Part shown: positions 5,424-6,055 of the stretch, piece after piece
Numbering within the stretch: position 1 is the stretch's first letter
Layout of the letters: each line of letters begins with the position of its first letter
From: an uncultured Sphingobacteriaceae bacterium
GTDB lineage: Bacteria; Bacteroidota; Bacteroidia; Sphingobacteriales; Sphingobacteriaceae
Reading direction: 5' to 3'
NCBI GenBank assembly: GCA_937875035.1
Contig: CALNCF010000030.1
Coordinates: 1 to 6,055 of the forward strand
Length of the DNA stretch: 6,055 nt
Notes under the pieces: model-generated
Seen by the model: only the letters and a program-made list of their open reading frames with translations
The model's database searches: none
What the model was told of the DNA's origin: nothing
Translations under genes and position numbers: made by a program

Positions 5424-5514
5424 GTGCTTATTGCTTTGCTTTTCAATGTGTTTCCGTTAGCTCGTAGCAAATATACAAATTATATAATAAAAGAATCACA
5501 GTATAAGAACATAC

Positions 5515-5529
5515 CTCATAGATTATGAG
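5515..5529 (-). terminator. Weak hairpin after the right-edge lipoprotein gene
   Basis: CTCATA, 3-base loop, TATGAG: a perfect 6-bp stem starting 2 bp beyond the TGA of the minus-strand gene. On that strand an AT-rich stretch follows (5470-5510) but no immediate T-run, and the stem is AT-rich. A terminator role is only suggested by its position. Confidence 0.3.
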
Positions 5530-5531
5530 AT

Positions 5532-6055
5532 TCAATGTTCGCCGATTACATCTGCTATCTTGTAACCATCACCTAAATGTACAACCAGTATTTTACTTGG
5601 ATATTTTGACTGAAATGTTTCGTCTTTTAAGATAACATCAAACAAAAATCCTTTTTCTGTCGTAGAAATAAGGTCACATTTTTCGAATTCTATTTTATCC
5701 CAGTCTTGCCCGGAAATCAGAAAACCTGTGCCTATACCTGCTTTCGATGTGTCGAATTTATTTTTCCATTTTTCGTGAAACTGTGTTTCGGTCAGGCTCC
5801 CATCTATCTCCAAATCTACGTTGGTAGCATCGGTTTTGTATTCGTAGTATTCTGCTGTTGTCATTTTTTGCATAAAACTATCAAGCGAGCCGAGTTCTTC
5901 TGTCGCAAAATAGTTAGTGCTATTTTTCACAAGCCATTCTCGTGCTTCATTTGCAATATCATCATTTTGTGTTGTAGTTTCTGTGTCGGCAACTTCTGAT
6001 TTTGCATTCCTTTTTTCTTGTTCTGTACAGGCAAAAATTAAAAATAAGAGACCTG
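5532..6055 (-). CDS. Putative lipoprotein of unknown function (5' end cut by window edge)
   Basis: The reading frame is open from the right edge to TGA at 5532, giving 173 visible residues; the start codon lies outside the window. The first visible residues, GLLFLIFAC, are the end of a signal core and a lipobox (IFAC, Cys at visible residue 9), followed by a charged, low-complexity linker rich in E, D, T and N (10-34). The rest is a globular domain of about 135 residues with alternating hydrophobic strands (EFEKCDLIS, GFLFDVIL, KILVVHLGDGYKIADVI), which suggests an alpha+beta fold of the sort seen in small Bacteroidota envelope lipoproteins. I do not recognise the family. A shorter frame from an internal GTG (5930) would miss the signal and is rejected. 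Base composition is much lower in G+C than its neighbours: about 37% in 5521-5580 against about 57% in 4921-4980. Confidence 0.75.
   Translation of the reverse strand, partial: GLLFLIFACTEQEKRNAKSEVADTETTTQNDDIANEAREWLVKNSTNYFATEELGSLDSFMQKMTTAEYYEYKTDATNVDLEIDGSLTETQFHEKWKNKFDTSKAGIGTGFLISGQDWDKIEFEKCDLISTTEKGFLFDVILKDETFQSKYPSKILVVHLGDGYKIADVIGEH

Noticed and set aside
5532..5930. A complete 132-residue gene beginning at GTG 5930
   Set aside because: The same frame continues upstream without a stop to the window edge and encodes a lipobox, so 5930 is internal.
1..6055. tRNA, rRNA, CRISPR arrays, insertion sequences
   Set aside because: No cloverleaf-like region, no spaced identical repeats, no transposase or integrase motifs, and no long terminal inverted repeats were seen on either strand.

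Overview
The window reads as chromosomal DNA of a member of the Bacteroidota, most likely a Chitinophaga/Niastella-like organism. The clues are a promoter fitting the Bacteroidota TTG / TAnnTTTG pattern, start codons without clear Shine-Dalgarno sites, lipoprotein signals, and gene families common in that group. The genus is an inference from general resemblance. There are eight protein-coding genes, two of them cut by the window edges. I see no tRNA, rRNA, CRISPR array or transposase.

Left part (1-1400, minus strand): a small lipoprotein gene of unknown function is followed by a DoxD-DoxA fusion protein, the membrane quinone-reducing part of thiosulfate:quinone oxidoreductase type enzymes. 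The fusion gene runs off the left edge. A REP-like GC-rich palindrome and a possible promoter lie between the two genes.

Centre (1448-3810, minus strand): a compact four-gene operon encodes an ArsR-type repressor, an AHSA1/SRPBCC protein, a DoxX-like membrane protein, and an unusual AHSA1/SRPBCC-VOC (PhnB-like) fusion. It ends in a strong 13-bp terminator hairpin. The promoter is unusually readable: TTG, 20 bp, TATATTTG, with a perfect 18-bp palindrome filling nearly all of the spacer, which is the expected place for ArsR autorepression.

Right-centre (3898-5383, plus strand): diverging from the operon is a YCII (DGPF) protein gene overlapped by an ECF42-like sigma factor with a C-terminal DUF6596/TPR-like extension, followed by a hairpin terminator. 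YCII plus ECF42 is a known conserved pair. Here it shares a 135-bp control region with the ArsR operon, so the six genes plausibly form one stress or detoxification module. The ligand or signal cannot be read from the sequence.

Right edge (5532-6055, minus strand): an unrecognised, AT-richer lipoprotein gene enters from beyond the window. Its composition differs clearly from the rest.
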